Part shown: positions 31,777 to 34,390 of the stretch, piece by piece
How the letters are laid out: the number at the start of each line of letters is the position of its first letter
How positions within the stretch are numbered: position 1 is the stretch's first letter
Source of the DNA: Scedosporium boydii
Taxonomy: Eukaryota; Ascomycota; Sordariomycetes; Microascales; Microascaceae
Reading direction: 5' to 3'
NCBI GenBank assembly: GCA_002221725.1
Contig: NJFT01000323.1
Span: 1 to 34,390 of the forward strand
Length of the DNA: 34,390 bases
Made by a program: the position numbers and the translations under genes
Notes under the pieces: model-generated
What the model was told of the DNA's origin: nothing
Seen by the model: the letters and a program-made list of their open reading frames with translations, nothing else
Databases searched by the model: none

Positions 31777-32859
31777 CTACGACCCGCGGGCTTGTGCCGT
31801 CCTATGCAGCGGGTTGGAGCTAGGAAGCCGGAGATCGGAATAGCTTCTATAATTGTGCCGGTGGAACTGTCTTTGGTGATGCATTGGATTGGGAGGTTGC
31901 TGTTGCAAGGACGGAACCTGTCTCGGTGCGGATTCGCCATTAGTGTTCGTGCTCGTGCTCGCGCTCGCGCTCGTACTTGTCCTCGTTGGTGTCGTGGGCG
32001 TGGAAGATTGGCCGCTCGTCAATTCTCTCAGAAGCACTCCTCTCAGTGTACCGTGCAAAAAGTCGGGTATCTCGTTCCACTGCCCAGCCCTCGCGGCTTC
32101 AAGCATGCTAGGCGGGAATAGTGAGAGTTGGGGCACGAAGCTCGCAATCGTCGAGGCTCCTTGGGAGATCGCATCGGCTAGATCAGGCAGTTCGCCGGCC
32201 TCAAGCGCATTCTTAAGCCATTGCTCCCATTCCTCGTCGAGGACGGCTGTGGTATCGCCGGCTTCCCGCCGAGCAATTTGCTCGCGGAGTCGCTCGTTGA
32301 GGACCGGCCCCACACTCTCCAGCGTCTCATCGCTCTCGTCGTAGCCTCCCTCGTCGGAATCGGCATCGGCGTCGTCTAATGTCGCATCCATCTCCTCGGC
32401 TTCGTTCGACAACACAGACGGCGCTTCCTCGACCGTCGGAGTTAGCGGAGAAGGGACGCGATTCTCGGGTTCTACCCAGTCGGGGAACCCGTCGGCTGCG
32501 GTATCGCGGATGGGAGCGCCCTGTTCCCGCTCGTACCTCTCCTTCGCCCATTTCGTGCCTTCCCACTTTGTTAAGTTGGAAATCTCGTAGGGCGTAAGGC
32601 GGAGGGCGTCGAACGCGCGGAAGAGTCGCCTGTGCCACGCCCACCGGCCCAAACGAATGCGGTGGATCGGGTGGCAGTAGTCTAGGCCGGGGTACTTCGC
32701 TTCAGGGGTGTCTAGATGTCCGTAGAACGAATGCACTTCCTGCCTCACTTCGGGAATGAGACTCCTCTGCAGAAGAGCGCTGAAGTTGGGTGGGTCGTTT
32801 TGCCTGGGCTTAGGGAACATGTACTCGTAAACGAGCTCGTCGACGGGTCTGCCCTTCAT
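31777..32859 (-). CDS. 360-aa protein of unknown function, conserved-looking N-terminus
   Basis: Single exon from ATG 32857-32859 to a TAG at 31777. Residues 1-105 are compact and rich in aromatic and charged residues: V-Y-E-Y-M-F-P-K-P-R, S-L-I-P-E-V-R-Q-E-V-H-S-F-Y, and H-R-I-R-L-G-R-W-A-W-H-R-R-L-F-R-A-F-D-A-L-R-L. This looks like a folded helical domain. An acidic stretch follows near 150-180 (E-M-D-A-T-L-D-D-A-D-A-D-S-D-E). Next come a helical region with E-W-E-Q-W-L-K-N-A-L-E near 205-220, then a Ser/Thr-rich run encoded by a GC-rich repeat, and a Gln/Pro/His-rich tail. No signal peptide, TM segment or catalytic motif is seen. I believe similar proteins are widespread in filamentous ascomycetes but know no function. 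Confidence 0.85.
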   Translation of the reverse strand: MKGRPVDELVYEYMFPKPRQNDPPNFSALLQRSLIPEVRQEVHSFYGHLDTPEAKYPGLDYCHPIHRIRLGRWAWHRRLFRAFDALRLTPYEISNLTKWEGTKWAKERYEREQGAPIRDTAADGFPDWVEPENRVPSPLTPTVEEAPSVLSNEAEEMDATLDDADADSDEGGYDESDETLESVGPVLNERLREQIARREAGDTTAVLDEEWEQWLKNALEAGELPDLADAISQGASTIASFVPQLSLFPPSMLEAARAGQWNEIPDFLHGTLRGVLLRELTSGQSSTPTTPTRTSTSASASTSTNTNGESAPRQVPSLQQQPPNPMHHQRQFHRHNYRSYSDLRLPSSNPLHRTAQARGS

Positions 32860-34390
32860 GTTGAAATACAGGTGCTGAGTTATTGGGTTGAGTCGTGGGG
32901 TTTGTCGAAAAAGGAGAAAGGTGCTCGCGGTAGCTGGAACTGGAAAGAATAAGAACGACGAAGCCCGTAGGTCGGAACAAGTTGGTGGGTATTTAAGAAA
33001 AAAAAGGACTTTTCGAGGCTGCTCAATGCGAATCTAGGCTCTAGATTCGGAACACATGAGAACGTGTGATTGCGACTTCTAGATCAGGCCGGTCGTGAAA
33101 TTGGGTGCGGCTTAGCATCTGACAGGCCGACCAAGCCTCCAGTCTACTTGGTGGGTTTTGAGATGAGACTGCACCAACACCCACCGCAGAACTCAGGTTA
33201 CGCTCCACAAAAAGGTCCACGGAGGAGCCCGGATTGCGCCGTTCGTGCGAAAGGGATCCCGAAAAAGGTTTAACTTGCGTTGTTACAACGTCGATTTTAG
33301 TTTCGAATAGGGCACGAGCGGGGGAGACGAGACGATAAGAACAAGCGGGGCAGTTTGAGAGAGGAAGCTAATGGATATTTTGGGTGTGCTTCAACGTGAA
33401 CATGGAATGTGAGATGTTAGTCCAATCTCGAGGCCTAGTGGGGTTTGTTGGCGCCAGCGTGAATGTGGGTGAGCGACTAAGGGGACGAGATCGGGTCAAG
33501 ATGAAACAAGGTAGGAGCAGCAGGAAGGGAAGAGAATGGAAGGTCGAAAAGCAGGAAAGGGTAGGTGACGGGGGCAGACAAAGTAGATAACGGAAGAGGT
33601 CTTGGTGGGTTCAATGTTGGGATGAGATCGGATCGAGGAGGGCGGCGGCATAAAATAGCTGGAAAATGGTCTACTTGTATTACTCGGAGACCGATTGGCG
33701 CAGGGGCAGGTGAGACCAGGAAGCAGATGGAAGGAGCTAGAGGCAAACCAGACTGGAAGGTAGACTGGAAGGTACCTATCTTGTAGGCAGAAGGAGGCAA
33801 CAGCGACCCTTGGGTGGTGCACCTGTGTGGTGCACTCCGGACCGAGAGTGGAGACGGCGAAGCTGGGAGATCTGGAGTGCAGGAAGGTGCCTTGGACTAA
33901 CGATCTACTTCGTACTTGTAGGATAGGGAACTTGTACGTATGGGTACACCGGATGTGGTGAGAGTTGACGTGGAAGAGGGGGAAAGGAGGGAAAGTAAAG
34001 AAAACACAGAAGAACAGAGAACGAAAGAGGATCAGAGTCAAGGAGAGCTACGTGAGCAGCGCAAGCACGAATCAATACTATTATTATAGGTCAGGAGTGA
34101 CAAGGTTTGCTCCTCTGTGTTGCTCTGTGTTGTGCTGGGCTGAGCAGGCGTTTCCAACAACGGATGTGAGCCCAAAGCGGAGACCCTGAAAAAGAATGCT
34201 GGTACGATAATACATTCCATTCGCTGTATAACACATAACAACCATGTTTTATCCCCTTCTGACCATGACGGATGTGTGAGCGAGCCAGGTTGGGGATTGC
34301 AGAATTGGAATCGGAACTGGAACCGGGGGAAAAAGAGGAGGAAGAAGGGGGGGGGGGGGGGGGGCGGGTCGTTAGAAGTTGGGTCTGGTG
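32860..34390. other. Intergenic, 1.5 kb, to window end
   Basis: The low end holds the promoter of the 360-aa gene, with a weak TTAAATA on its strand near 32990. The frame at 33496-34041 (-) starts with a hydrophobic run but then becomes Pro/Ser-rich without a motif, and is not supported. Confidence 0.5.
34347..34364. repeat. G18 homopolymer
   Basis: Eighteen G in a row within a purine-rich tract near the window end. It may form a G-quadruplex and is a likely place for assembly length error. Confidence 0.9.

Noticed and set aside
33496..34041. 181-codon minus-strand ORF with a hydrophobic start
   Set aside because: Composition is Pro/Ser/Phe-rich, as expected from the complement of a purine-rich tract, and no domain or conserved pattern is seen.

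Overview
The window looks like nuclear DNA of a filamentous ascomycete (Pezizomycotina, possibly Sordariomycetes; the class is a guess). Genes are broken by short introns of about 50-170 nt with GTRNGT-type donors and CTRAY branch sites, starts often follow CACAATG or AACAATG, and the protein set is fungal: a Zrc1-type zinc transporter, a DHA2-like MFS transporter, fungal Rad1, Ost5, Cdc26 and a compact Gcn5. No transposon, rRNA or CRISPR was recognised. All exon models were derived by hand from reading frame, splice signals and family knowledge.

Layout. 1-491: 3' part of a DUF202 membrane protein (+). 492-4003: long intergenic stretch. 4004-5835: vacuolar-type zinc transporter of the cation diffusion facilitator family (+, three exons). 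6768-8706: 14-TM-type MFS transporter (-, three exons), convergent with it. 8707-12124: mostly empty, with an intron-containing tRNA-Asn(GTT) at 11670-11760 (-). 12125 to about 13212: degenerate protein-kinase-like protein (-, 5' end unresolved). 13764-14965: fungal protein with a charged N-terminal half and four TM segments (-, three exons). 16129-16672: weak candidate multi-exon gene (-). 16874-17140: CDC26/APC12 (-). 18161-20239: 692-aa conserved-looking low-complexity protein (-). 20240-25533: over 5 kb without a supportable gene. 25534-25791: doubtful 85-aa membrane peptide (-). 26873-27934: rad1 checkpoint clamp subunit (-). 28120-28499: OST5, oligosaccharyltransferase small subunit (-). 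28989-30433: GCN5 histone acetyltransferase (+), divergent from OST5. 31777-32859: 360-aa protein of unknown function (-). 32860-34390: no gene seen.

The recognised genes are mostly housekeeping and not one pathway: zinc storage, drug or metabolite efflux, cell-cycle ubiquitination (Cdc26), DNA-damage checkpoint (Rad1), N-glycosylation (Ost5) and transcriptional co-activation (Gcn5). There is no clear biosynthetic cluster and no convincing novel multi-gene system. The points most worth a second look are the kinase-like protein that has lost its catalytic Asp, the candidate spliced frame just downstream of CDC26, the Cys cluster at the end of the zinc transporter, and two conserved-looking proteins with no known role.
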